Virus record (IMG/VR): IMGVR_UViG_3300025012_000252
Location: 1 to 27,806 of that record
Length of the DNA: 27,806 bases
Direction: 5' to 3' (one strand)
Source of the DNA: a virus
Each line of letters opens with the position of its first letter. Position 1 is the stretch's first letter. Of this stretch, positions 15,683 to 24,743 are shown piece by piece. Below the pieces are notes generated by a model that was not told the DNA's origin, did no database searches, and was given only the letters and a program-made list of their open reading frames with translations. The translations under genes and the position numbers were made by a program.

Positions 15683-16145
15683 AAAAGCGCAGATCATAAC
15701 GGCACTGCCGGGACATATCGGGCCGATAGGTCAAAACGTGCGTGAAGCTGACAAGCTCGAATTCGCGGCGAACATGCGGACGGCTGAACAGGTCATGGCA
15801 GCAGGGCTGAAGATTTCAACCGTGGCATGGACCGGACTTGTTGACGACGTGCCGGTCTGCATGTTTGGAGTGGCGCCGGCTGGTTCAATCTTCATTGCGG
15901 AATATGGTCGTCCGTGGATGGTGGGAACACGGCTGCTCGATGACGTTGCTGTTCTCTTCCTCCGTCGCTGCCGGGGTCAGATTAAGGAAATGCTCGACTT
16001 GTATCCGGTGCTTTCTAATTACGTGGCTGCTTCCAATACTCAGGCTATTCGCTGGCTGCGGTGGCTTGGCTTCAAGGTTTCCGATTTCCCCGTACCGATG
16101 GGAATACGGGCCGTTCCCTTTCTACATTTCGAGCTTGGGAGGTAA
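15675..16145 (+). CDS. Gp13-like internal virion/assembly protein (GNAT-like fold family)
   Basis: This 156-residue protein matches the T7 gp13 family (DUF2833), which has an acetyltransferase-like build and in T7 is needed for assembling the ejection apparatus. The key block is LSNYVAASNTQAIRWLRWLGFKV near residues 112-135 (23 residues, quoted here by its core NTQAIRWLRWLGF), preceded by a G-R-P-W-M-V-G-T-R-L-L segment. The start is GTG at 15675 with GGAGGT at 15660-15665. It overlaps tail tubular B by 8 bases, so translation is probably coupled. No intact acetyl-CoA loop is obvious, so enzymatic activity is doubtful. It heads the gp13-gp14-gp15-gp16 order. Confidence 0.8.
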   Translation: MGKKAQIITALPGHIGPIGQNVREADKLEFAANMRTAEQVMAAGLKISTVAWTGLVDDVPVCMFGVAPAGSIFIAEYGRPWMVGTRLLDDVAVLFLRRCRGQIKEMLDLYPVLSNYVAASNTQAIRWLRWLGFKVSDFPVPMGIRAVPFLHFELGR

Positions 16146-16148
16146 GGC

Positions 16149-16724
16149 ATGAAAAAGTTTATCTGTGGGACCGCTGTCATGACGTGCGAGCCGACAACAA
16201 TCGCAACCATTGCAGCGGTCGCGGCAACCGTCGGAGCTGGAGTCTCGGCTTATTCGCAGTATCAAACGGGACAATCCACCAAAAAGGCTGGGGAGTACAA
16301 CGCTGAGATAGGCCGGCAGAAGGCACAAGATACATTGCAGCGGGGAGCGATCGACGCGGCGAACAAACGGACTCAGGCGCGAAAGGTGGCGGCGGCACAG
16401 GCAGAAGGCGCGGCAATGTCCGGGGTGGCGTTGGACTCTGGGACTCCGCTTGCTCTCCTCACTGAAACGGCAGGGCTCGGGGAACTGGATGCAATGAGAA
16501 TCAGGAACAACGCCTTCCGGGAAGCGTACGGCTACAAGGCTCAGTCTGAACTTGACATTTACCAGGGCAAGGCTGCGGGACGGGCGGGAATTCTCAATGC
16601 AGGGGGGACATTTCTTTCTGGTGTCGGATCTGCGGCAAGTTCTTATTATGGGGCCATGAACAGTGCAAAACCTGTTGCGACAGGTGATACCTATTTCCCT
16701 GGTTACGGCTGGCAAAAAGGATAA
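16149..16724 (+). CDS. Gp14-like internal virion/ejection protein with the shared leader
   Basis: The 191-residue protein is Ala/Gly/Gln-rich and helical, with the profile of T7 gp14, which is ejected and forms the outer-membrane part of the DNA conduit. After the leader MKKFICGTAVMT the family-type start CEPTTIATIAAVAATVGAG follows (residues 13-31), then SAYSQYQTGQSTKKAGEYNA and a long helix with QARKVAAAQAEGAAMSGVAL. The C-terminal GGTFLSGVGSAASSYYG is also typical. Relatives often begin M-C-[DE]-P, so Thr12 (ACG) sits where the initiator would be. GGGAGGT at 16137-16143 precedes ATG 16149, which starts 3 bases after the gp13-like gene. Confidence 0.82.
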   Translation: MKKFICGTAVMTCEPTTIATIAAVAATVGAGVSAYSQYQTGQSTKKAGEYNAEIGRQKAQDTLQRGAIDAANKRTQARKVAAAQAEGAAMSGVALDSGTPLALLTETAGLGELDAMRIRNNAFREAYGYKAQSELDIYQGKAAGRAGILNAGGTFLSGVGSAASSYYGAMNSAKPVATGDTYFPGYGWQKG

Positions 16725-16733
16725 GGGGGAGCG

Positions 16734-18509
16734 ATGAAGAGAATTTTCTTTAAATACGGAGCGGCGGTACTGACAACGCCTCAAGTTCCGCGTTATGTCG
16801 AATCGGTTGAGAATGCGCCGATTCAAACTCCTCGGACTCAGGGACTCGGGCCGGAAGCGTTCGGGGCGGGGCTTGGTCAAGGGCTGCAACGGGTGGGGAA
16901 TATTGGACTGGCTCTAGCAAAAGAAGAACGGGACAAGGCCGTCCGGACGATGACCATTGAGGGGCGGACGAAGATTGATCAGGCGGAAGTCGACCTTCTT
17001 TATCATCCGGAAAAGGGCGCTCTGGCGAAAAAGGGGAAGAACACTTTCGGCATAGAAGAACCGACGTTGAAAGCCTTTGACGAATCCATATCGAAACTTG
17101 AGCAGGAAATGACGGCTCCTGAAGCAAGGGACGCTCTCAAGCTGTTTGGGCAACAGCGGAGGGTAGAGATCCAGAAGCAAATTCAGCGGCACGTCTCCGG
17201 GGAAACCAGGGCGTATGTTGAAGAAACGAATAAGGCAAGTCTGGAGTCGACACTTAACAACGTAATGACTTTCTACCAAGATCCTGACCGTGTTGATCAG
17301 GAGCGAAAATATGGACTTGGCGTCATCATGGTAGACAACGACAACAAAGGACTCCCTCCGGAAGTGGTCAAGATGAAGGCCGCGACGTGGGAATCAATGG
17401 TGCATCGGGGAGTGATTGAGCGAATGTCGGTCGATTCTCCATCGAAGGCGAAGGAGTATTTTGAGAAGAACAGGGATTGGCTCCTTCCTACCGATGCGGC
17501 AAAGATCGAAGGAACGCTCAAGCCTCTCGTCTCGAAACAGGCCGGCATGGACACAGCGCTCGAACTGGCGCGCCCTTTTGCCGGTATCACGGACCCGATG
17601 GAACTAGACAAGGCGGTCGACGTGGCCCTTGCAGAAGCACAGACTCGGCACAAAAGCAATCCCGACGCCTACAACATAGCGGAGGCTCAAATCTATCAAG
17701 TGGCGGCCAAGAGAGAGAAGGGGATTAATATCGCACGGCGAGAAGTAGAGTTACCCATAAACAGGGCAATGGCAAATGCTCGCAAAGAAGGACGCATACC
17801 TTCTCTTGACGACTTCGACCAGGCGGAATGGTCAAATTTAGTATCTATCAACCCGGATAAGGCCAACGACATCCTCAGAAACATTCAGAACGAATCGCGC
17901 ATGGAGAGGGACCGGCGAGAGGCAAAGCTTGACCGCGAAGAGGGTAGGAGGGAGCGCAAAGAATTAAAGGCTGAACGCGACAAGCTGAAAGAGGCTGAGG
18001 CTACGAGAAAGAAGAACCAAAACACCAATTTTTCCAACCTGTGGGGCAATCCTCGCATGTTGGCCGATGCCGACATTACCGGCATGGTGGGGATGGGGGA
18101 TCTGACACCGGAGGATGGTGCAAAACTGGAAACTCGGTTGAAATCCTACGATCCCGACCATATTTTTGCTGAGGCGAGAGGCGTTGATAAGGTGCTCAAG
18201 GCGGCAAATGTGGCTCTTGAAAGTGATGAGGCTACGCAGGTTAGACGCTACGTTGCTGATAGGATCATCAACTCCAAGGAGCGTCCTACTCCTGAACAAG
18301 TCCTCGACTTCACCAGAGAGGCTGTTTATGACGTTGACGTTACGGTCTGGAATAGAAGAAATAAGCCCGCCTATCAAATGTCCATTAATGATGTTCCTAA
18401 GGATGAGCAGGCAGAAATAAAAGTTGAACTACAAAGACGACGACGGGCCGTTACTGACGGCAATATCGTTGCTGCATACGTGGCACAACAACGCAAGGAG
18501 TCAAAATAA
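16734..18509 (+). CDS. Gp15-like internal virion/ejection protein with the shared leader
   Basis: The 591-residue protein is mostly helical and occupies the gp15 position. In T7-type phages this protein forms the periplasmic tube for DNA entry. It opens with the leader MKRIFFKYGAAVLTT, then PQVPRYVESVENAPIQTPR and AFGAGLGQGLQRVG, a start pattern common to podovirus gp15 analogues without the leader. The centre contains repeated helices, and residues about 375-425 are a strongly charged coiled coil (ESRMERDRREAKLDREEGRR onward). AAGGGGGA at 16723-16730 overlaps the previous stop. The TAA stop shares one base with the next ATG. Residue Thr15 (ACG) lies where relatives would have Met. Confidence 0.82.
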   Translation: MKRIFFKYGAAVLTTPQVPRYVESVENAPIQTPRTQGLGPEAFGAGLGQGLQRVGNIGLALAKEERDKAVRTMTIEGRTKIDQAEVDLLYHPEKGALAKKGKNTFGIEEPTLKAFDESISKLEQEMTAPEARDALKLFGQQRRVEIQKQIQRHVSGETRAYVEETNKASLESTLNNVMTFYQDPDRVDQERKYGLGVIMVDNDNKGLPPEVVKMKAATWESMVHRGVIERMSVDSPSKAKEYFEKNRDWLLPTDAAKIEGTLKPLVSKQAGMDTALELARPFAGITDPMELDKAVDVALAEAQTRHKSNPDAYNIAEAQIYQVAAKREKGINIARREVELPINRAMANARKEGRIPSLDDFDQAEWSNLVSINPDKANDILRNIQNESRMERDRREAKLDREEGRRERKELKAERDKLKEAEATRKKNQNTNFSNLWGNPRMLADADITGMVGMGDLTPEDGAKLETRLKSYDPDHIFAEARGVDKVLKAANVALESDEATQVRRYVADRIINSKERPTPEQVLDFTREAVYDVDVTVWNRRNKPAYQMSINDVPKDEQAEIKVELQRRRRAVTDGNIVAAYVAQQRKESK

Positions 18510-21500
18510 TGCCGACAGTTCCCGGTAGAAGCAAATACTCCGATCTTTTTGACGAGCAGGACCGTGAGCAATCAAGCAGAATTTCTCGTGCCGTATACCT
18601 GTCGGCAGATACCAACCCTGACCAAGAATCTGCTCTCCACAAGATTTCTCAACGTTCGGGAATACCTGTGGAAGCACTGCGCCTGGACAACGGCACAGAG
18701 GCAAAACGGCGCATTGCTGTGCAGGAAGTTGAAAGCCTCCCCACTGTGGCGCCACGTACAGCCGAATATCTTACGAATCCTGAAAACGCTCGGCTCTCTT
18801 ATGACGATGTACAGGAGCTGGCGAAGATTGAAGGAATGTTCTTGCGTCCGGTTTCCACCGTGGGTATTGCTTCCCCGAATGACCAGAAAACGGGGAAGCG
18901 CGCAAAGTCGATTGGTGGGGCATTTGTCGAAGGCGTTACAGTGGCTCCGGAAAAGGTCAATGAAGGGCTTGCGCGAACTGGTCAGATGCTGGCGGATTTT
19001 GTTGATTGGAGTCTTGCCGCTCTTCCTGACGAAACAGGCTTGAGAAAGAGGATTGCCGATACTGCAAAGGAAAGCGCCGATTACTGGAAGAATGCAGCGG
19101 CAGCAAAGGCACCGGCAAAGGAAGCCGGGACCGTTGAAAGCTATTTCCAACAGGCGGGGCAGAGTATTGGAACTTCTATTCTTGCGGCTCCATTCGGGAT
19201 AGGAGGCGAGGGGGCGGCGCTCGGCATGTTCGGTCTTTTCTCTGAAGGTGGATATGAGGAGATGAGACAAGGGGGCGTCTCCCAGCCGGTAGCAATGGCG
19301 CTCGGCACTTCCAACAAACTCATGGAGGGCCTGACCGAAAAACTCGGGCTTGACCGAATATACAACGGGACCGGGCCGATCCTCAAAAAAGCAATCGGCT
19401 TTGTCCTGGGAGACCTGGCAGGCGAGGAAATCAATACTCTTTATTCGGCTCTTGTGGACAAGGTGACAATCAAGCCTGATATGGCAATGTCTGATGTAAT
19501 TCAACAGGTCATTGACACGGCAATCGTGAGCTCTATAGCGGGACCGGCACAGGGCGTCACAATGTCGGGAGCAGCTAAAGCCTCCGGTTCCCTCTATGAC
19601 AACTATCTGAAACAGCAGCAGGCAAAGCAAGCCGAAAGCTTTCTTCTTGCGCTGGGCGACGGGGTGAAGGCGAGCAAGACCTTCGCGCGGTTGCCTGAAA
19701 AGGTGCAGGAACTGGTGAAGGCGGCTAAGGAGAATGGCCCGGTCTCCGATGTCTTTGTCCCGGTGGAGCGGTTCACGGAGCTCTTCCAGTCTCAGGGGAT
19801 AAACCCGACACAGGCAGCGGAGCAGATTCTTTCCGATCCGAAACGGTTCTACGAGGCGGCGGCGAATGGCGGGGACGTGGCGATTCCGCTGGAAGAGTTT
19901 GCAACGCTGGCAAACGAGCCCTTCTTTGCCGAACTGGTGAAGGATTCCCGAACCTCCATTGACGGCATGACGCCTCGGGAAGCGGAGGCGTTCGGGGCTG
20001 ATTCTGAATCATTCATCAACGATCTTCTTTCACAGGCTTCCGAGGAAGCGCCCGTCGAGGATGCAAAATATCAGGACGCCTATCAACGGATTTATGATGA
20101 TACATACGGGCAGCTCATAGGGATAGGCCGTGACCCTGGACAGGCGAAAGCCGATGCAACTATTAGGGCAAAAGGTCTTGCGACTCTGGCGGAGCGATAC
20201 GGGTACGATCCGGCAGACCTTGAAAAGCGATTCCCGATGGTGATTACCAGGGGAGACACCGCGCCGTCGATGGCCGCTCAAACGATGGGACAGGGCAAGG
20301 ATAAAAAACGGGGCTACATCCGATTTGACAAAGGCATTCCCAGTTTTGAAGTTGGATTACTGAAAGATGCAGATTCGAGCACGTTTTTGCATGAAAGCGG
20401 CCATTACTATTTGGAAGTTATGGGAAGGCTGTCAGAACCTGAAGAGGTCCCAAAAACACTAAAGGCCGATTACCAGACCATTCTGAACTGGTTGGGCGCC
20501 GAGTCTCGGGAAAAGATTACTGTAGAGCAAAACGAAAAATTCGCACGAGGCTTTGAAGCGTATCTTTTTGAAGGCAATGCACCTTCTCAGGAACTGCGCG
20601 GAGTGTTCCAGCGGTTCAAGGTGTGGCTCAAGGCTGTCTATTCCTCACTGAAATCTTTGAATGTCGAACTGTCTGACGAAGTGCGCGGGGTCTTTGACAG
20701 GCTTCTTGCTACCGACGAGGAAATAGCGGCCGCTGAGAATGAGCAGAACGTGAAGCCGATCTTCACCACGGCCGAAGAAGCTGGTATGTCTCCGGCAGTC
20801 TTTGAGGCTTACCGGGAACTTGCAGAACAGGCGCACAAGGAAGCAAAGGACAGGCTCGAACGCCGGAAGTTGAAAGAGATAAAGCGGCAACAAGAAGCAT
20901 GGTGGAAAGAGGAAAAGGAGAAAGTCCGCGCCGAGGTTGAAGCGGAAGCGAAAGAGAATCCAGTTTATGAGGCGGTGAACTTTCTCTATACCGGGAAACT
21001 TTTTGACGGGTCAGTTTTTGAGGGTGAAGTATTTAAGCTTTCCAAAACTGACCTGTTGAAAATGTATGACGCCGTGACTTTGAAAGCCATACAGAAAAAA
21101 CTTGGATACGTCTACAAGGTGGAAGGCGGTCTTTCTCCTGACGTCGTCGCTGAGATGTTCGGCTTTTCCTCTGCTGACGAGATGGTGAAGCGGATGATGG
21201 AAGCGCCGAAACTGCGTGAGTACGTCAAGGCCGAAACCGACCGGCGGATGTTGGAGCGGCACGGGGAGATGAACGCGGCTGAGATTGCAGAGGCGGCAAT
21301 CCTGGCGGTGCATAATGACGATCAGGCGAAGCTTCTCAGGGAAGAAATGAAAGCGTTGCAGCGCAAGGCTAAGGGCGCGGCTGGTGTCTCTCCTGTTGAA
21401 TTCTACAAAGAAACGGCGCGGCGGGTCCTTTCCGGCAAAAAGGTATCTGAAATAATGCCGGGGGTCTACAGCCGTGCAGAGGCTAAGGCAGCAAACGAGG

Positions 21501-23977
21501 CTATAAATTTTGCAGCTGAGAAAAAATACAGGGAAGCTGCAGCGGCGAAACAGCGGCAACTTCTTAATCACTACCTGTACCGTGAAGCAGTTCAGTCGCG
21601 GGAAGATGCCGACAAGATAGCGGCCTACATGCGGCGGCTTGAAAAACCGAAGGCACAGCAGCGCATCGGTAAGGCAGGACAGGACTATCTTGAACAGGTG
21701 AACGCCCTGCTTGAACAGTACGAGTTCAGGCGTGTCACGAACGAGCGGATGGGAGAGCGTGAACGGCTGATAGACTGGCTGGAGCGCAAAGAAAAGGAGA
21801 CGGGTATTTCCCCGCCTATTCCTTCTTCTATCCTAGAAGACGCGCTCCAGGTGAACTATCGGACCCTCACCATTGAAAAGCTGCGTGACGTGTTCACGAC
21901 CGTGGAAGCGATTGTGCATCTGGCAAGGGAGGACGGGAAAATACAGGTAGGCGAGCAGAAGCGCGAGATTGCCGAACTGGCAGATGAAGCTGCTGCGAGC
22001 ATAGAAGAACACTCCAAGGGTCAAAAGCCGCGCAAGCCGGAAAAGAATCTCCCCCAGGACCGGCCGGGCGCCCTGATAGAAAACTACTTTGCTTCGCATC
22101 GGAAAATGTCATCTCTGGCGCGGCAGATGGACGGGTCCAATGACGGTGGGGTGATGTGGAACCTGATTATTTGGCCACTCAACGAAGCCGGAGATAAAGA
22201 AGCCGTCATGCGAGCGGAGGCCGCTGAAAAGTTGAACGGTATCTTCCGCGCTTATTCCGCGCTGGAACGGACGAAGATGCACCGCCGGGAGTTCATACCC
22301 GAGATCAACACGAGCATGTCGAAGTGGGGGCGGATTGTCGTTGCGCTCAACATGGGGAACGAAGGCAACCGGCAGCGCCTTGCGTCTATGTTCAAGCCGG
22401 AGCAGGTGTCCGCTATAGTCGATACGCTGGATGAGCGCGATTGGCAATTTGTCCAGAACGTGTGGGACGCAATCAACGAATACTGGCCGGCAATTGAGGC
22501 GAAGGAAAAGCGGGTGCATGGGGTGGCGCCTGATAAGGTCGCGGCCATGCCGGTGCCGACAAAGTACGGGACGCTCCGGGGCGGCTATTACCCGATCAAA
22601 TACGACCGGGAAGAAACGGCAAAGACCGGCGCACAGGAAGAGGAAGAGATTTATAAGCAGATGATGGGCGGGGCATTCACCAGGGCAACGACGCGCCACG
22701 GCCACACGGAAGCGCGTCTTGAAGCGGTCAATCGCCCTCTGTCACTTTCAATCGATACGCTTTTCCAGCACATGAACCAGGTAATCCATGACCTGACGCA
22801 CCATGAAACGCTGATGAACGTCAACAGGATTCTGTCCACCGATCAGGTTCAAGAGGCGATTCGGGACTATTACGGGATGGAAGCGTACCGGGTTTTTATG
22901 GATGGAATCCGGGATGTTGCTATCGGCGACATTCCGGCAACGGATGCTTTCGAGAAGTTTACGGCGTACTCGCGGGTAGGGATTTCAACTGCGGGGCTTG
23001 GCTATAACCTCATTACCTCGATGATGCAGCCGCTCGGTCTTACACAGTCCATGGTGAGGATCGGAACGAAGTGGGTCGGCAAGGGAATAGGTCGCTGGAT
23101 GGGGAGCCCGAAGCGGATGTTTACCGGCGTCCCGGAAATGATTTACGAGAAGTCTGCTTTCATGCGGCTGCGTGGCAAAACCCAGATGCGCGAGGTTGCC
23201 GAAATTCGCAATCAGTTGACCGTGGGGGTCATACCGCACGCGGTGCGTGATTCGTTTTTTTACTTTATTCAGCAGGGCCAAAAGTTGGTCGATATCCCGA
23301 CGTGGCTTGGGCAGTACGAGAAAAGCATGGATGCACACGGCAACGAAACGGACGCGATAGCTGAAGCTGACCAGGCCGTCATCGACTCGCAAGCCTCAGG
23401 ATACATCAAGGATCTGGCGAGAATTCAACGGGGCGGACCTCTCAAGAAACTGTTCACTACCTTCTATTCGTTTTTTTCCACGACCTACAACCTGGCAGCG
23501 GAGGCGCGGGGCCGGACGCATTTCAAGAACCCTTCCGAAGTCGGCAGATTCATGGTGGACATGCTGCTCCTCTATACGGTCCCGGTTGTGCTGGTAACGA
23601 TGCTGAAAGAAGGAATCAACCGGGCGATAGGCGGCGACGATGACGACGAGGACCTGCTTAAGAAGCTGGCCGGGGAACAACTCGGGTATGTGATGGGCGG
23701 ATTTATAGGACTGCGGGAACTGTCATCGACGTTCACGGGATTCTACGGTTACGAGGGGCCGGCAGGCGCAAGGGTCTATTCCGAGACTGGGAAGTTGGTG
23801 AAAGAGGTTGAACAGGGAGAATGGGACGCGGGACTGTTCAAGCGGCTGAACAGCGCCGGCGGGATACTGCTTCACTATCCCTCAACTCAGGTGCAGCGTG
23901 TGACAGATGGGATGATCGAACTATCGGAGGGCAGAGGAAATATGCTTTCACTGCTTTTCGGCAAACCGAAAAAATAG
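18509..23977 (+). CDS. Giant gp16-like ejection protein with an HExxH metallopeptidase-type motif
   Basis: At 1822 residues this is the largest protein here and sits in the T7 gp16 position, the last protein ejected, which crosses the inner membrane. The start, ATG 18509, overlaps the previous TAA by one base, with AAGGAG at 18495-18500. The N-terminal third is Ala/Gly-rich and helical. Residues 628-632 are H-E-S-G-H inside STFLHESGHYYLEVMG, a zinc-metallopeptidase signature seen in some large phage polyvalent proteins. Residues about 770-820 are a charged coiled coil. Long helical sections follow. A hydrophobic segment lies near 1681-1703 (VDMLLLYTVPVVLVTML) with a downstream DDDDED. The C-terminal pattern FYSFFSTTYNLAAEARG is typical of podovirus gp16 analogues. 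No lytic transglycosylase motif was seen. It lacks the shared leader. Confidence 0.85.
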   Translation: MPTVPGRSKYSDLFDEQDREQSSRISRAVYLSADTNPDQESALHKISQRSGIPVEALRLDNGTEAKRRIAVQEVESLPTVAPRTAEYLTNPENARLSYDDVQELAKIEGMFLRPVSTVGIASPNDQKTGKRAKSIGGAFVEGVTVAPEKVNEGLARTGQMLADFVDWSLAALPDETGLRKRIADTAKESADYWKNAAAAKAPAKEAGTVESYFQQAGQSIGTSILAAPFGIGGEGAALGMFGLFSEGGYEEMRQGGVSQPVAMALGTSNKLMEGLTEKLGLDRIYNGTGPILKKAIGFVLGDLAGEEINTLYSALVDKVTIKPDMAMSDVIQQVIDTAIVSSIAGPAQGVTMSGAAKASGSLYDNYLKQQQAKQAESFLLALGDGVKASKTFARLPEKVQELVKAAKENGPVSDVFVPVERFTELFQSQGINPTQAAEQILSDPKRFYEAAANGGDVAIPLEEFATLANEPFFAELVKDSRTSIDGMTPREAEAFGADSESFINDLLSQASEEAPVEDAKYQDAYQRIYDDTYGQLIGIGRDPGQAKADATIRAKGLATLAERYGYDPADLEKRFPMVITRGDTAPSMAAQTMGQGKDKKRGYIRFDKGIPSFEVGLLKDADSSTFLHESGHYYLEVMGRLSEPEEVPKTLKADYQTILNWLGAESREKITVEQNEKFARGFEAYLFEGNAPSQELRGVFQRFKVWLKAVYSSLKSLNVELSDEVRGVFDRLLATDEEIAAAENEQNVKPIFTTAEEAGMSPAVFEAYRELAEQAHKEAKDRLERRKLKEIKRQQEAWWKEEKEKVRAEVEAEAKENPVYEAVNFLYTGKLFDGSVFEGEVFKLSKTDLLKMYDAVTLKAIQKKLGYVYKVEGGLSPDVVAEMFGFSSADEMVKRMMEAPKLREYVKAETDRRMLERHGEMNAAEIAEAAILAVHNDDQAKLLREEMKALQRKAKGAAGVSPVEFYKETARRVLSGKKVSEIMPGVYSRAEAKAANEAINFAAEKKYREAAAAKQRQLLNHYLYREAVQSREDADKIAAYMRRLEKPKAQQRIGKAGQDYLEQVNALLEQYEFRRVTNERMGERERLIDWLERKEKETGISPPIPSSILEDALQVNYRTLTIEKLRDVFTTVEAIVHLAREDGKIQVGEQKREIAELADEAAASIEEHSKGQKPRKPEKNLPQDRPGALIENYFASHRKMSSLARQMDGSNDGGVMWNLIIWPLNEAGDKEAVMRAEAAEKLNGIFRAYSALERTKMHRREFIPEINTSMSKWGRIVVALNMGNEGNRQRLASMFKPEQVSAIVDTLDERDWQFVQNVWDAINEYWPAIEAKEKRVHGVAPDKVAAMPVPTKYGTLRGGYYPIKYDREETAKTGAQEEEEIYKQMMGGAFTRATTRHGHTEARLEAVNRPLSLSIDTLFQHMNQVIHDLTHHETLMNVNRILSTDQVQEAIRDYYGMEAYRVFMDGIRDVAIGDIPATDAFEKFTAYSRVGISTAGLGYNLITSMMQPLGLTQSMVRIGTKWVGKGIGRWMGSPKRMFTGVPEMIYEKSAFMRLRGKTQMREVAEIRNQLTVGVIPHAVRDSFFYFIQQGQKLVDIPTWLGQYEKSMDAHGNETDAIAEADQAVIDSQASGYIKDLARIQRGGPLKKLFTTFYSFFSTTYNLAAEARGRTHFKNPSEVGRFMVDMLLLYTVPVVLVTMLKEGINRAIGGDDDDEDLLKKLAGEQLGYVMGGFIGLRELSSTFTGFYGYEGPAGARVYSETGKLVKEVEQGEWDAGLFKRLNSAGGILLHYPSTQVQRVTDGMIELSEGRGNMLSLLFGKPKK

Positions 23978-24008
23978 GGGTTGGTGGACAAAAAAAGGAG
24001 GGTAGGCG

Positions 24009-24668
24009 ATGACGGTCGCAGTGAACGAGAGTGACAAACGGTTTCATGGTTCCGGGAGCACAGGTCCGTTTACCTGGACGTGGCGCTTTCTGGCGAATGC
24101 AGACATTCAGGTTTACCGGGTTGCGGTTCCTGATGAGACGAACCCATTAAGAGAGGAACGTGTTCTTCTGGTCGAAGGCGTCGACTATGCCCTTACGGGC
24201 GCCGGGACGTATCAGGGTGGAAGCCTGACCTTGACCGATGCTCTTGCGAACGGGACCGATCTTTACGTTCGGCGCAATACGGCAGCGCTTCAGGCGATCT
24301 CGATCAGGAACCAGGGAAACAACTTCAGGCCGGAAGTGCATGAAGAAGTGTTTGACAGGTTGACAATGATAATCCAGGACCGGGAGGCTCGCCTAACAGA
24401 CATTGAAGCGAGAGGCTATACGGTTACGCTGCAGCAATCAGAAGCGGGGACCGTTGTCACAACCGCGATTGATACCTCTCTTGGTAATGTGGAAGTCGAG
24501 CTTCCAGCCTCGGGGATTGTCAGGCTTTTAAAAGACGGCGAAGCGAATCTAGTTTCCTGGGTGACTACTGTTGAAGGTCAGACGGTTGATCCTTGGGATT
24601 CGCTTTCTGGCGATGGAGAGTTTATTCAATTGGAATTGATCGGAACAAAATGGAGGAGAACGGGATAA
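24009..24668 (+). CDS. Tail fibre/tailspike adaptor (T7 gp17 N-terminus-like)
   Basis: This 219-residue protein carries the T7-type fibre anchor domain at residues about 10-135: a FTWTWRFLANADIQVYRV segment, the VEGVDYALTGAGTYQGGSL turn, LYVRRNTAALQAISIRNQG near 85-103, then FRPEVHEEVFDRLTMIIQDREARL. That order, ending in a helix rich in D-R-L, is diagnostic. In relatives it docks on the gp11/gp12 tail and carries the receptor-binding protein. Here the fibre shaft is missing and only a short beta domain follows, so it probably acts as an adaptor for the separate tailspike encoded next. AAAAAAAGGAGGG precedes ATG 24009. Confidence 0.85.
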   Translation: MTVAVNESDKRFHGSGSTGPFTWTWRFLANADIQVYRVAVPDETNPLREERVLLVEGVDYALTGAGTYQGGSLTLTDALANGTDLYVRRNTAALQAISIRNQGNNFRPEVHEEVFDRLTMIIQDREARLTDIEARGYTVTLQQSEAGTVVTTAIDTSLGNVEVELPASGIVRLLKDGEANLVSWVTTVEGQTVDPWDSLSGDGEFIQLELIGTKWRRTG

Positions 24669-24675
24669 CAAACGG

Positions 24676-24689
24676 CTGTTGTTCAACAG
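24676..24689. other. Small inverted repeat before the tailspike gene
   Basis: CTGTTG at 24676-24681 and CAACAG at 24684-24689 pair across two T residues. It lies in the 75-base gap between adaptor and tailspike genes. There is no following T-run, so a terminator is unlikely. It could be a weak hairpin or part of a module boundary. Confidence 0.3.
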
Positions 24690-24743
24690 TTATCGCCGCT
24701 GACGGTTCATCCACCTGTAATTAAACCAAAGGAGTCAAATATC

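Noticed and set aside
14894-15697. Reverse-strand open frame of 267 codons
   Set aside because: It is antisense to tail tubular B, which has clear family features and coupling to its neighbours. The reverse product shows none.
16149-16190. Internal ATG in the gp14-like leader (M11) as the true start
   Set aside because: Starting there would give M-T-C-E-P, close to the family start, but the good ribosome binding site serves ATG 16149, and the same leader on five other proteins argues that the longer form is real.
18572-19630. Reverse-strand open frame of 352 codons
   Set aside because: It lies entirely within the giant ejection gene, is rich in Cys, His and Arg in the way antisense frames of GC-rich genes are, and has no domain pattern.
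24361-24382. Promoter-like TTGACA and TGATAAT inside the adaptor gene
   Set aside because: The spacing is too short for a sigma-70 promoter and the bases are explained by coding sequence.
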